Assembly (NCBI GenBank): GCA_002478885.1
Contig: DLKC01000083.1
Coordinates: forward strand, 1 to 64,000
Source: Chitinophagaceae bacterium UBA7600
GTDB lineage: Bacteria > Bacteroidota > Bacteroidia > Chitinophagales > Chitinophagaceae
Length of the DNA: 64,000 nt
Direction: 5' to 3'
Program-made: the position numbers and the translations under genes
Notes under the pieces: model-generated
Seen by the model: only the letters and a program-made list of their open reading frames with translations
Database searches by the model: none
Told to the model about the DNA's origin: nothing
Shown here: positions 1-7,771 of the stretch, in pieces
How the letters are laid out: each line of letters begins with the position of its first letter
Numbering within the stretch: position 1 is the stretch's first letter

Positions 1-40
1 ATAAAAGAGGAATAAAGTAGAACAAAGTTACATGGCCAGC

Positions 41-71
41 ATTTTCAATGCTGTTATAAAACATTGAAAAT
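41..71. repeat. Perfect 10-bp inverted repeat
   Basis: ATTTTCAATG at 41-50 is repeated inverted at 62-71 with an 11-nt loop. It sits in AT-rich DNA without a gene. The rest of 1-509, apart from the terminator and a tRNA-3'-end-like stretch at about 135-154, shows nothing I can assign. Confidence 0.4.
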
Positions 72-155
72 CATTGCATTGAAGTTAAGTTAGATAAGAT
101 TAGATAAAGTTGAGGACTGAGGGTTTTGGTCCTGAATTTCCCGTCCGGTCCGCAG

Positions 156-190
156 AAAGGCTCACAGTAAAATGTGAGCCTTTTTATTTT
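156..190 (+). terminator. Intrinsic terminator near the left edge
   Basis: A near-perfect hairpin (arms 156-166 and 173-183, AGGCTCACA pairing with TGTGAGCCT, 6-nt loop) runs into a T-rich tract. It points rightwards and so ends a transcript that begins left of or inside the first 150 bases. No protein frame leads into it, so that transcript may be an RNA or the tail of a gene outside the window. Confidence 0.7.
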
Positions 191-509
191 TATGCAGCCA
201 CATTTTTACGATAGCATTTCCAATCATTTATCAGGTTAATCTTCATCGACTAAATCCATCTTTACAACCGTAAGTGTACCTGTAAAATAGCATTCAATTA
301 TCAATAGAGACTAGACGCCTGTACCCGTAAGACACTGCTGGCATAAAAATGATTTTGAACTGATGGCGTTCAGCTGGCCTATTGTTCCTTTGCTATGGCG
401 CGAAACACAAAATATCATATAGCGCAAAATACCTGCTGTTTATAAATTAAGCAGAAAATAATGCAGATCGCTTTGATTTGATTGAAAAACTAAGTTTTTT
501 TAGCGCACC

Positions 510-3500
510 ATGCCTGAAGTTATCGCAACCAGCTTTGTAAAAAGATGTTTCTTATTATTCACCATTGCTTTAACGGTACAGCATCTTTTTGGGCAGAAAG
601 AAACCAGTGAATGGTTCCTCTATCCGGACAAACATTATACATTTTCCGGAACAGGGCCCGTTGATAAGTCGCCATCACCGGTATTTATAGAAGGAACTGG
701 TGCCTCCATTTGCGACAGTGCTGGTAATTTATTGCTTTTTACGAGCACAACAGGCTCCTTCAATTCGAGGGTGTATGACCGAAAATATAACCTGCTACCG
801 TATTTTAAAAGCATGGATATTTTCTTGCGCGCTGATAATCCAAACGTATTTTTCGTAAGAAGACCCGGATATCCGCAACAATACTATCTTTTCTATTCCA
901 GTGTAACATCAGATGGGCTCGGCCATAATTCCTCCATGTTACAGTATTCACTGATTGATCTTTCTCTTAACAATGGCTACGGGGATGTTATCAGTGCTGA
1001 TGTAAAAGTAGATAGCGCCATCTCTTACGGATTTACAATTTCCCGCAAGGATAGAAGCGAAGATTTCTGGCTTGTTACACATAAACCCGGAACAGACCAT
1101 TTTAATACATGGCTTGTCGATCCTTCCGGCATCGCTTCGTCACCAGTTGAAAGTGTAGCAGGCCAAAATCCATTCAAAGAGCAATACAGGTTTGATGAAA
1201 TGAAAACCTCACCCAACGGAAAAATAATTGCGGGTACGACACATTTTGTTGATTACGCCGACGCCTTCCTTGGTAGTTCCTGGTTTATCGAAGTTTTTGA
1301 TTTTGATGAGCATTCCGGAAAAATTAGCAGCAGGGTTCGTTCGATTAATTATAAATATGTAAACGCTGCTTTTAGTCACCTTGAATTTTCGCCCGACAAC
1401 AGGCTGGTTTATGCATATTATATCGGCCTTGCCCTTGGCTTGCAGCCTTGCGGTTATGGTGCCGGAGATCTTTATCAATACAATCTTTGCTATAAGGATT
1501 CAATCAGTTTTTCCAACTATGCACAAAGACTGGGTTCCAGTTTTTCCTTCTGTGATCTTGCCACCTGGGGGCAGGTTCAGATAGCAGCAGATAAAAAAAT
1601 CTACTTCCCTTATCAACGAACGGGTACAATGTCCAGTATTCAATCTCCCAACAGAATCGGTTCTTCAGCAAACTATACCTTTTCCACTTCTTACATGCAA
1701 AACGGCAATGGAGGCAACCTTCCACTGTTTTATCATGCCTACACAGAAAAGGCAGTAAAAAATAACATTGTCTATTCGGGCTTTTGTTATCCAACGCCAT
1801 TAACATTCGAAATAACCAATGACAGCATAGCAAATATCCAATGGAATTTTGGCGATCCTGCAAGCGGCGTAAATAACACTTCTACATCGATAAAGGCGCC
1901 GCATGCTTTTTCGGCACCGGGAAAATATTTGGTTGCAGCAACGTTATACGATCATAGCGGCAACCTGATTGAAAGCATCAGCGATTCCGTCGAAATCAAA
2001 GACAGCAAACGGCGGCTGCTTGAAGGATTGCCAAAAGATACCGCTATTTGCCGGGGTTCAGCAATACCCTTCCAGCAGTCTGTAATAAATGGCTTTTTCT
2101 ATTGGACGGTGCGAAACACGCAGAGACTTTATGTAATTGGTTCTGCAAACAATATGCAACTGGGCGAATATGGTGAGGGGACTTATATTGTTGAAATGCA
2201 CCAAAACGATTGTGATGGTTGCATTTTGACTGATTCTATTACTATACATTTTTTAGAAACACCGTATGTAAGTCTTGGTTATGACCGACAGATATGCACA
2301 GGAGACTCAACCTTGCTTTACACAGAAAACCCCGGATCAGTAAACGTATGGAGCACGGGTGATACCACCGAAAGTATTTGGGTAAAAAAAGCCGGAGATT
2401 ACTCTATAAGATCCGAATACAACAATAATGGCTGTGTAATTAAAGACACCATACATGTTGGCCTAAAGCCCCCGGTAGTTTTCAATTTACCTGCTGATAC
2501 AACTTTATGCAATAATGAAACACTGTTACTTGCTCCGGGTATTGCAGATGCAACTTACTGGTGGCAGAATAATACTGCCGCTGAGCAATACCTGGTAACA
2601 AAACCGGGGAAATATTGGGTGACAATAATGAATAATTATTTATGTAGTGCAAGCGATACTGTAAACGTTGTATATGTAAATGCTGCGGCCGTAAATCTTG
2701 GAAAAGATACAAGTCTTTGTACCGGAGATTCCCTGCGCTTACAGGTAACTGTTCCCGGATCAAATTATCAATGGAGCACCGGTTCAACCACTGACAATAT
2801 AGTTGCAAAAAACAGTGACGACTATTGGGTACAGGTAAACAATGGCGTATGCGTTGTAAAAGACACGATCCATATCAATTTCAGGCAGCCTCCCATAGTG
2901 CATTTAGGAAATGACACGGCTCTTTGTGATAAAACGGAACTACTGTTAGATGCTACAGCAGCTAATAGTATCTACATTTGGCAAGATCATTCTGCAAACG
3001 ATCATCTAAACGTTACGGGACCCGGACAATATTGGGTAAAGTTGAACCAGCAAGGTTGTGTTTCTTCCGATACAATCAATGTTTTCTATAAACAGTTGCC
3101 TTTAGTTTGGCTGGGAAATGATACAACGTTATGCGAAAATACTGCTATTCTATTAAGCGCTTATGGAGCTAACACCAGCTTCTACCAATGGCAGGATAAC
3201 AGCGTAACTTCTACCCTTAGTGCAAATAAAGCTGGTATTTATACAGTAAAAGTGACAGGCGACAATGGTTGCATTAATGCAGATACTATTGAGATAAAAT
3301 ACAACGCGTTACCTGTTTTTTCACTGGGGAATGACACTTCTTTGTGTGAAGGTCAGAAGCTAACACTCCAGGTAACCCTCAACGCTGCACAATATCTTTG
3401 GCAGAATGGATCAGTAAGCAACAGTTTCCCGGTTGATGCAGCGGGATATTACTGGGTTGATGTTTCGCAACATGGCTGTAGTTTGAGAGACAGTATTCTT

Positions 3501-4205
3501 GTACTGTATAAGCCTACTCCGGGTTTTAACCTGGGGAATGATACAACCGTTTGCGAAGGCACAATAATCAGGCTTTCCGCGTTCAGCGCCGGTGCGAGTT
3601 ACCGATGGCAGGACAATACTTCCACTGCACAATACAACGTTACCCAACCAGGCACTTATAGTACCGTTGTTTCACTAAATGGCTGCAGTACTACCGATGA
3701 GATTACAGTCAATTATCTGTATAAGCCCCGGTTTGATCTTGGCAGTGATACCACTTTGTGTACAGGCCAGCAGATCGTTCTGAAAGTGAATTCCGGTAAT
3801 GTTTCCTACACATGGCAGGATGGTAGCACAAAGCCCGAATTTGAAGTCAGGCAACCGGGCAAATATTTTGTAAATGTTAGCAACAGCTGTGGTAACAGCT
3901 ATGACGAAATTGATATCAGGCAAGGAAGCTGTCAACTTTTTATGCCCTCGGCTTTTACGCCAAACAACGATGGCATTAATGACGTGTTCCGTGTAAAATA
4001 CCCGGCTTTTATTAAGAGTTTTCATATGGTTATTTATAACAGGTTTGGCGAAAGAGTCTTTGAAACAACTGATAAATTCGCTGGATGGAACGGGAGTTAC
4101 AAAGGTTTCCCGCAGCAAGGTGGAGTTTATATCTGGATGATAAGCCTGACAGATAATGACGGCAATAAAGATAATCAGCAGGGAACTGTGATGCTTGTGA
4201 GATAA
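510..4205 (+). CDS. Type IX-secreted Ig-like repeat protein with gliding-motility-type C-terminal domain
   Basis: Predicted exported surface or released protein of 1,231 aa. Seen: a signal peptide (residues ~1-28), an N-terminal ~380-residue region with a propeller-like look, a PKD-like stretch around 430-500 (NFGDPASG), then tandem Ig-like modules from ~505 to ~1,140. The modules repeat about every 70 residues, each opening with a variant of LGNDTTLC and carrying a YxWQD and a GCxxxDTI element. The last ~85 residues, from SAFTPNNDGINDVF, are the gliding-motility-associated (type B) sorting domain, which in known Bacteroidota directs export by the type IX system and surface attachment. The two cysteines per module probably pair. 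The ligand is unknown; adhesion is a reasonable guess. The gene stands alone: no partner lies within 300 bp. Confidence 0.9.
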   Translation: MPEVIATSFVKRCFLLFTIALTVQHLFGQKETSEWFLYPDKHYTFSGTGPVDKSPSPVFIEGTGASICDSAGNLLLFTSTTGSFNSRVYDRKYNLLPYFKSMDIFLRADNPNVFFVRRPGYPQQYYLFYSSVTSDGLGHNSSMLQYSLIDLSLNNGYGDVISADVKVDSAISYGFTISRKDRSEDFWLVTHKPGTDHFNTWLVDPSGIASSPVESVAGQNPFKEQYRFDEMKTSPNGKIIAGTTHFVDYADAFLGSSWFIEVFDFDEHSGKISSRVRSINYKYVNAAFSHLEFSPDNRLVYAYYIGLALGLQPCGYGAGDLYQYNLCYKDSISFSNYAQRLGSSFSFCDLATWGQVQIAADKKIYFPYQRTGTMSSIQSPNRIGSSANYTFSTSYMQNGNGGNLPLFYHAYTEKAVKNNIVYSGFCYPTPLTFEITNDSIANIQWNFGDPASGVNNTSTSIKAPHAFSAPGKYLVAATLYDHSGNLIESISDSVEIKDSKRRLLEGLPKDTAICRGSAIPFQQSVINGFFYWTVRNTQRLYVIGSANNMQLGEYGEGTYIVEMHQNDCDGCILTDSITIHFLETPYVSLGYDRQICTGDSTLLYTENPGSVNVWSTGDTTESIWVKKAGDYSIRSEYNNNGCVIKDTIHVGLKPPVVFNLPADTTLCNNETLLLAPGIADATYWWQNNTAAEQYLVTKPGKYWVTIMNNYLCSASDTVNVVYVNAAAVNLGKDTSLCTGDSLRLQVTVPGSNYQWSTGSTTDNIVAKNSDDYWVQVNNGVCVVKDTIHINFRQPPIVHLGNDTALCDKTELLLDATAANSIYIWQDHSANDHLNVTGPGQYWVKLNQQGCVSSDTINVFYKQLPLVWLGNDTTLCENTAILLSAYGANTSFYQWQDNSVTSTLSANKAGIYTVKVTGDNGCINADTIEIKYNALPVFSLGNDTSLCEGQKLTLQVTLNAAQYLWQNGSVSNSFPVDAAGYYWVDVSQHGCSLRDSILVLYKPTPGFNLGNDTTVCEGTIIRLSAFSAGASYRWQDNTSTAQYNVTQPGTYSTVVSLNGCSTTDEITVNYLYKPRFDLGSDTTLCTGQQIVLKVNSGNVSYTWQDGSTKPEFEVRQPGKYFVNVSNSCGNSYDEIDIRQGSCQLFMPSAFTPNNDGINDVFRVKYPAFIKSFHMVIYNRFGERVFETTDKFAGWNGSYKGFPQQGGVYIWMISLTDNDGNKDNQQGTVMLVR

Positions 4206-4239
4206 GCATAAAAACACCTGTTAAATGAGAAGGCAAGAC

Positions 4240-4466
4240 AATCATTTGAACCAGGTGATTAAACAATAAGTGCTTTATTGGCTTACCATTTGAAAAGTTT
4301 TTTGCATAGGCCTTTTTATGCATACGGTATTGCACAATTACCAGTTCTTTGTTATCTCTTTTGCCAACAAGACCCACTCTTTTAATCTCCTGTCCCTGGC
4401 ATAAATGGCATCATATTGGCTGCTGCGATTACTTAATTCACCGTGCAGCAAATGGAGGCGGGCCAA
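4240..4466 (-). pseudogene. Possible frameshifted small gene remnant
   Basis: The ~308-bp gap between the Ig-repeat gene and the glycosylase has no intact gene. On the minus strand, a TTG at 4466 opens a frame that reads like protein (with SSQYDAIYARDRR) to a stop at 4338. A -1 shift near 4348 continues as a similarly protein-like stretch (ELVIVQYRMHKKAYAK) to about 4240. This is judged only from how the residues look; there is no family recognition. It may be chance. Confidence 0.2.
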
Positions 4467-4513
4467 AAATTACAGGAACGCATTCACACCCGCACAAGCT
4501 AACCTGTAATTAT

Positions 4514-5248
4514 ATGCCGGAAGGTCCCTCGATCGTATTGCTGAAAGAAGCCGCTCAACAATTTGCCGGGCAAAAAATCATTGCCGTGAGCGGCGACAGC
4601 AAAATCGATCATAGTCTTCTACTAAATAAGAAAGTGCTAACATTTAACAGCTGGGGCAAGCATTTTTTGATATGCCTCAAAGACCTAACCATACGCATAC
4701 ACCTGCTTATGTTTGGAAGTTATCGCATCAACGAGCAAAAACCCGGGAAAACAATAAGGCTAAGCCTTCGTTTTAAGACCGGAGAAATAAATTTCTATAC
4801 CTGTTCGATTGTTTATTTACCGGGTGATCCGGGTGACCATTACGACTGGAGCGCAGACGTAATGAGTGATGAATGGGATGCCGGAAGCGCACGTAAAAAA
4901 TTAAAGAAACGGCCGGGTTTAATGGCTTGCGATGCGCTGCTGGAACAGGATATTTTTGCCGGCGTTGGCAATATCATTAAGAATGAAGTGTTGTACCGTA
5001 TTCGTGTTCACCCTGAATCGCTGGTTAATAAACTGCCGGCGGCGAAACTCAAAGAAATGATCAGCGAATCCCGTATATACAGTTTTCAATTCCTGGAGTG
5101 GAAAAGAAACAACGAGCTGAAAAAACACTGGCTTGCCCACACAAAAAAATTGTGCCTGCGATGCAAGCTGCCCTTCATTAAAAAATACACCGGCGTTAAA
5201 AAACGAAGAAGTTTTATTTGTGAAAACTGCCAGGTGCTCTACACATAA
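4514..5248 (+). CDS. Fpg/Nei family DNA glycosylase/AP lyase (endonuclease VIII-like)
   Basis: Base-excision repair enzyme of 244 aa that would remove oxidised bases and nick the abasic site. The ATG at 4514 is chosen because it gives the family N-terminus MPEGPS, where Pro2 is the Schiff-base nucleophile and Glu3 the catalytic acid; a longer upstream frame would bury these residues. A helix-two-turn-helix segment (DALLEQDIFAGVGNIIKNE, about residues 140-160) and a C-terminal zinc finger of the form CxxC-x16-CxxC are visible. MPEGPS rather than MPELPE favours the Nei side of the family. Substrate preference cannot be read from the sequence. The gene faces a possible frameshifted minus-strand gene whose end overlaps it by ~10 bp. 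Confidence 0.9.
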   Translation: MPEGPSIVLLKEAAQQFAGQKIIAVSGDSKIDHSLLLNKKVLTFNSWGKHFLICLKDLTIRIHLLMFGSYRINEQKPGKTIRLSLRFKTGEINFYTCSIVYLPGDPGDHYDWSADVMSDEWDAGSARKKLKKRPGLMACDALLEQDIFAGVGNIIKNEVLYRIRVHPESLVNKLPAAKLKEMISESRIYSFQFLEWKRNNELKKHWLAHTKKLCLRCKLPFIKKYTGVKKRRSFICENCQVLYT

Positions 5249-5459
5249 ACATGGTTAGTGCGTGATAAGCTGCTCTGTTCATAATCCAGATCATCATGCA
5301 GTGTGTATTCATGAAACGTTTCTCCGCGAGCAGACGTGCAACAAAAGCCACATGGCTGCCATGCTTCCCTAAATAAAGTAACGCTTTTGATATTTCTTCA
5401 GTGAGTGAAATAGACAATGGTTCGCCCTTTGAATTGTTCTTTCCTATTTTTGCCGTCAT
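5239..5459 (-). pseudogene. Candidate small gene carrying a single-base frameshift
   Basis: This minus-strand frame exactly fills the gap between the glycosylase and the helicase. From ATG at 5459 it reads as plausible protein (core LTEEISKALLYLGKHG, then HVAFVARLLA). Near 5325, adding one base would join it to a second frame with an equally protein-like, acidic end (GETFHEYTLHDDLDYEQ) that stops at 5239. The intact product would be ~73 aa. Its ATG overlaps the helicase ATG by two bases (CATG), and its stop overlaps the glycosylase end. The family is not recognised. Disrupted gene, assembly error or chance are all possible. Confidence 0.35.
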
Positions 5460-6780
5460 GCAACAAAAAAAACAGGCGCTTGAAAAAGCGCTCGCCGCTT
5501 TGGATATCGATGCACTCAATGCCATGCAAGAGGCATCGCTGCAGGCAAACGCACAACACGCCGATGTAATACTGGTTGCAGATACCGGCACCGGCAAAAC
5601 GCTTGCCTTTTTGTTGCCCGTTCTGCAGTTATTCGATAGCACCAATAAAAAAACACAAGCCATGATTATTGTGCCGTCGAGAGAGCTGGCGTTGCAGGTG
5701 GAGCAGGTGTTTAAAAGAATGAGCACGGGTTTTAAAATAACCTGCTGCTATGGCGGCCATGCAAGGGAGACAGAAGAAAATAACCTCGTGCAACCGCCTG
5801 CGCTGATCGTTGGTACGCCCGGGCGAATTGCAGACCACATAAGGCGCGGCAATATTACCACCCCCCATATTGAAACATTGGTGCTGGATGAATTTGACAA
5901 ATCGCTCGAAGCTGGTTTCGAAGAAGAAATGTCATTCATTATACAATCGCTGCCATCGGTAAAAAAACGCATACTTACTTCTGCCACCACTGCTGTGAGC
6001 ATACCTGGTTTCGCAGGCATGTCACAGGCAGTCAAACTTGATTATTCAACCGGAGAGGTAAGCCAGGCATTGCTTATACAAACAGTGAGCAGCCCGGATA
6101 AAGACAAAATAGAAACGCTGTTCAGGTTGCTGTGCTATCTGGGCGGCCGGCCTGCTATCGTGTTCTGCAACCACCGCGAAGCGGTTGAACGCAGCAGCCA
6201 GCTCTTACGCGAAAGGGACCTTATAAATGTGTTCTATCATGGCGCAATGGAACAGCAGGAAAGAGACGCGGCGTTGTGCAAGTTCAGGAACGGCACATCC
6301 AATATACTGGTGACCACTGACCTTGCGGCACGTGGGCTCGACATACCCGGCATCCGTTACATTATTCACTACCACCTGCCCGCCACCGAGGACGTTTTTA
6401 AACACCGCAATGGAAGAACGGCAAGAATGGATGCCACAGGTACGGCTATTGTTATTTTATCTCCCGCAGAAAAAATGCCTGCCTATGTTACCAGTGCTGT
6501 TACTGAGATAAATCTCCCCGAAGAAACGCAATTACCAGCCAAACCAAAATGGTCAACCGTATTTATTGCGGCGGGCAAAAAAGACAAGGTAAATAAAGTA
6601 GATATTGTTGGCTTCCTGGGCAATAAAGGCCAACTGAAAAAAGAAGATATAGGGCTTATAGAAGTGAAAGACTTCTTTTCTTTTGTTGCCATCAGGAAAA
6701 CAAAAATGCAGCACACACTCCAACTGATCAAATACGAAAAGATCAAAAACAAAAAGGTAAAAATTGATATCGCCCGTTGA
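5458..6780 (+). CDS. DEAD-box-type RNA helicase with DbpA-like RNA-binding C-terminus
   Basis: ATP-dependent RNA helicase of 440 aa, probably acting on rRNA or structured mRNA. Seen in order: Q-motif region (IDALNAMQEAS), motif I ADTGTGKT, Ia PSRELALQ, Ib GTPGR, motif II DEFD in place of DEAD, motif III SAT, motif IV VFCNHR, motif V TTDLAARGLDIP, motif VI HRNGRTAR in place of HRxGRTGR. The last ~70 residues (VDIVGFLGNKGQL ... FFSFVAI) match the DbpA RNA-binding domain, which in E. coli binds 23S rRNA helix 92. The ATG at 5458 is preferred to a GTG at 5401 because it places the Q motif at the usual distance. Function in 50S assembly is inference from the C-terminal domain. Confidence 0.9.
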   Translation: MQQKKQALEKALAALDIDALNAMQEASLQANAQHADVILVADTGTGKTLAFLLPVLQLFDSTNKKTQAMIIVPSRELALQVEQVFKRMSTGFKITCCYGGHARETEENNLVQPPALIVGTPGRIADHIRRGNITTPHIETLVLDEFDKSLEAGFEEEMSFIIQSLPSVKKRILTSATTAVSIPGFAGMSQAVKLDYSTGEVSQALLIQTVSSPDKDKIETLFRLLCYLGGRPAIVFCNHREAVERSSQLLRERDLINVFYHGAMEQQERDAALCKFRNGTSNILVTTDLAARGLDIPGIRYIIHYHLPATEDVFKHRNGRTARMDATGTAIVILSPAEKMPAYVTSAVTEINLPEETQLPAKPKWSTVFIAAGKKDKVNKVDIVGFLGNKGQLKKEDIGLIEVKDFFSFVAIRKTKMQHTLQLIKYEKIKNKKVKIDIAR

Positions 6781-6801
6781 CGGGTGTTTATTATTTTTTG
6801 C

Positions 6802-6849
6802 TACCCGGCAGCAGCACTTTGTTCAGCTTTTGTTGCGTCGCACACTTGT
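6802..6849 (+). repeat. Dispersed ~49-bp intergenic repeat, single copy a
   Basis: Outer end TACCCGG at 6802, core TTGCGTCGCACACTTGT at 6833-6849. It lies 22 bp after the helicase stop and 25 bp before the end of the convergent DUF72 gene. With the inverted copy at 7684-7732 it brackets that gene. Confidence 0.85.
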
Positions 6850-6873
6850 GCGTTCTGTGCTTTACTGAGCAAC

Positions 6874-7632
6874 TTAAATGGATGCCAGGGATTGCAGGTA
6901 ACGGGCATTCGCGAATGCATCGCCTATGGTATTATTAAAATACACGTAAACATCTTTGCCGCCAGCTTTCCATTGTTTAACCGCATCAGCAATGCCTTCT
7001 AAAAAGTTTTCCGTATAACTGCCCCTGTAATCGCCGGCAGGGCCGTGCAGCCGCAGGTAAACGAAAGACGCTTCACCGAATGGCTTCATCAATCTTCCTT
7101 TTGGAATATCATGCAACACGGCCGATATACCATAAGAATGCAGCATCTCCATTGTTTCACTTACATACCAGCTATTGCTTCTGAATTCAACGGCCTTTCG
7201 CCATTCGTTCTGCGGATCCTCACTGTTCAATTGCTTCAAAATGTATTCCAGCTTATTGAAATAATCAAAGTTGATGCTCGCAGGAAACTGCAGGAGCAAA
7301 CAACCTTTTTTATGACCGGTTCCCTGTGCAGCCTTCATAAAATTTTTTATTACCGGTAAAGCATCCGGCAGGTTCTTTTGATGCGTAACTTCTTTGCTAA
7401 GCTTCAGAGAAAACCTGAAATCGCCCGGCACTTCGCTGCTCCACCGCTCAAAAGTGGACGGTAAAGGCATTTTGTAAAAACTCCTGTTTATTTCTACTGT
7501 ATTAAAAAGATGCGCGTAATAGCCAAGTCGGCTCTTTGTTTTAAAAGCTTTAGGGAAAGTTGTTTTATTACCTGGGACCACAACATTGCTGGTGCCGATC
7601 CTTATAACAGCATTGCTCTTTGCGTGCTTCAT
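6874..7632 (-). CDS. DUF72 (YecE-like) family protein
   Basis: A 252-aa protein of the DUF72 family, a TIM-barrel-like fold of unproven activity found across bacteria. Family signatures are visible: IRIGTSN near the start, NTVEINRSFYKMP (~44-56), LLLQFPAS (~112-119), AVEFR (~147-151), VYLRLHGP (~192-199) and DVYVYFNNT (~226-234). Length is normal for the family. It stands alone on the minus strand and is flanked on both sides by inverted copies of the dispersed repeat. No role is assigned; links to nucleic-acid metabolism in the literature are weak. Confidence 0.9.
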   Translation of the reverse strand: MKHAKSNAVIRIGTSNVVVPGNKTTFPKAFKTKSRLGYYAHLFNTVEINRSFYKMPLPSTFERWSSEVPGDFRFSLKLSKEVTHQKNLPDALPVIKNFMKAAQGTGHKKGCLLLQFPASINFDYFNKLEYILKQLNSEDPQNEWRKAVEFRSNSWYVSETMEMLHSYGISAVLHDIPKGRLMKPFGEASFVYLRLHGPAGDYRGSYTENFLEGIADAVKQWKAGGKDVYVYFNNTIGDAFANARYLQSLASI

Positions 7633-7683
7633 ATTGTGTAATTAACTTACCGGTAAAACCTTATGCCGAACAGGGATCTGTTT

Positions 7684-7732
7684 ACAAGTGTGCGTTGCAG
7701 GAAAAGACACATAGCAGCAGTACCCCCGGGTA
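7684..7732 (-). repeat. Dispersed ~49-bp intergenic repeat, single copy b
   Basis: Core ACAAGTGTGCGTTGCAG at 7684-7700 differs from the usual core in the GCGAC part. The outer end CCGGGTA finishes at 7732. It lies between the DUF72 start and the end of the FAD/Rieske gene, inverted relative to the copy at 6802. Confidence 0.75.
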
Positions 7733-7771
7733 AAAAATAGCTCCTTTTATAAATTAGACTGGGCGCTGTGC

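Noticed and set aside
4349..4513. N-terminal extension of the glycosylase
   Set aside because: It would place 55 unrelated residues before the catalytic Pro2 of MPEGPS, which must be N-terminal.
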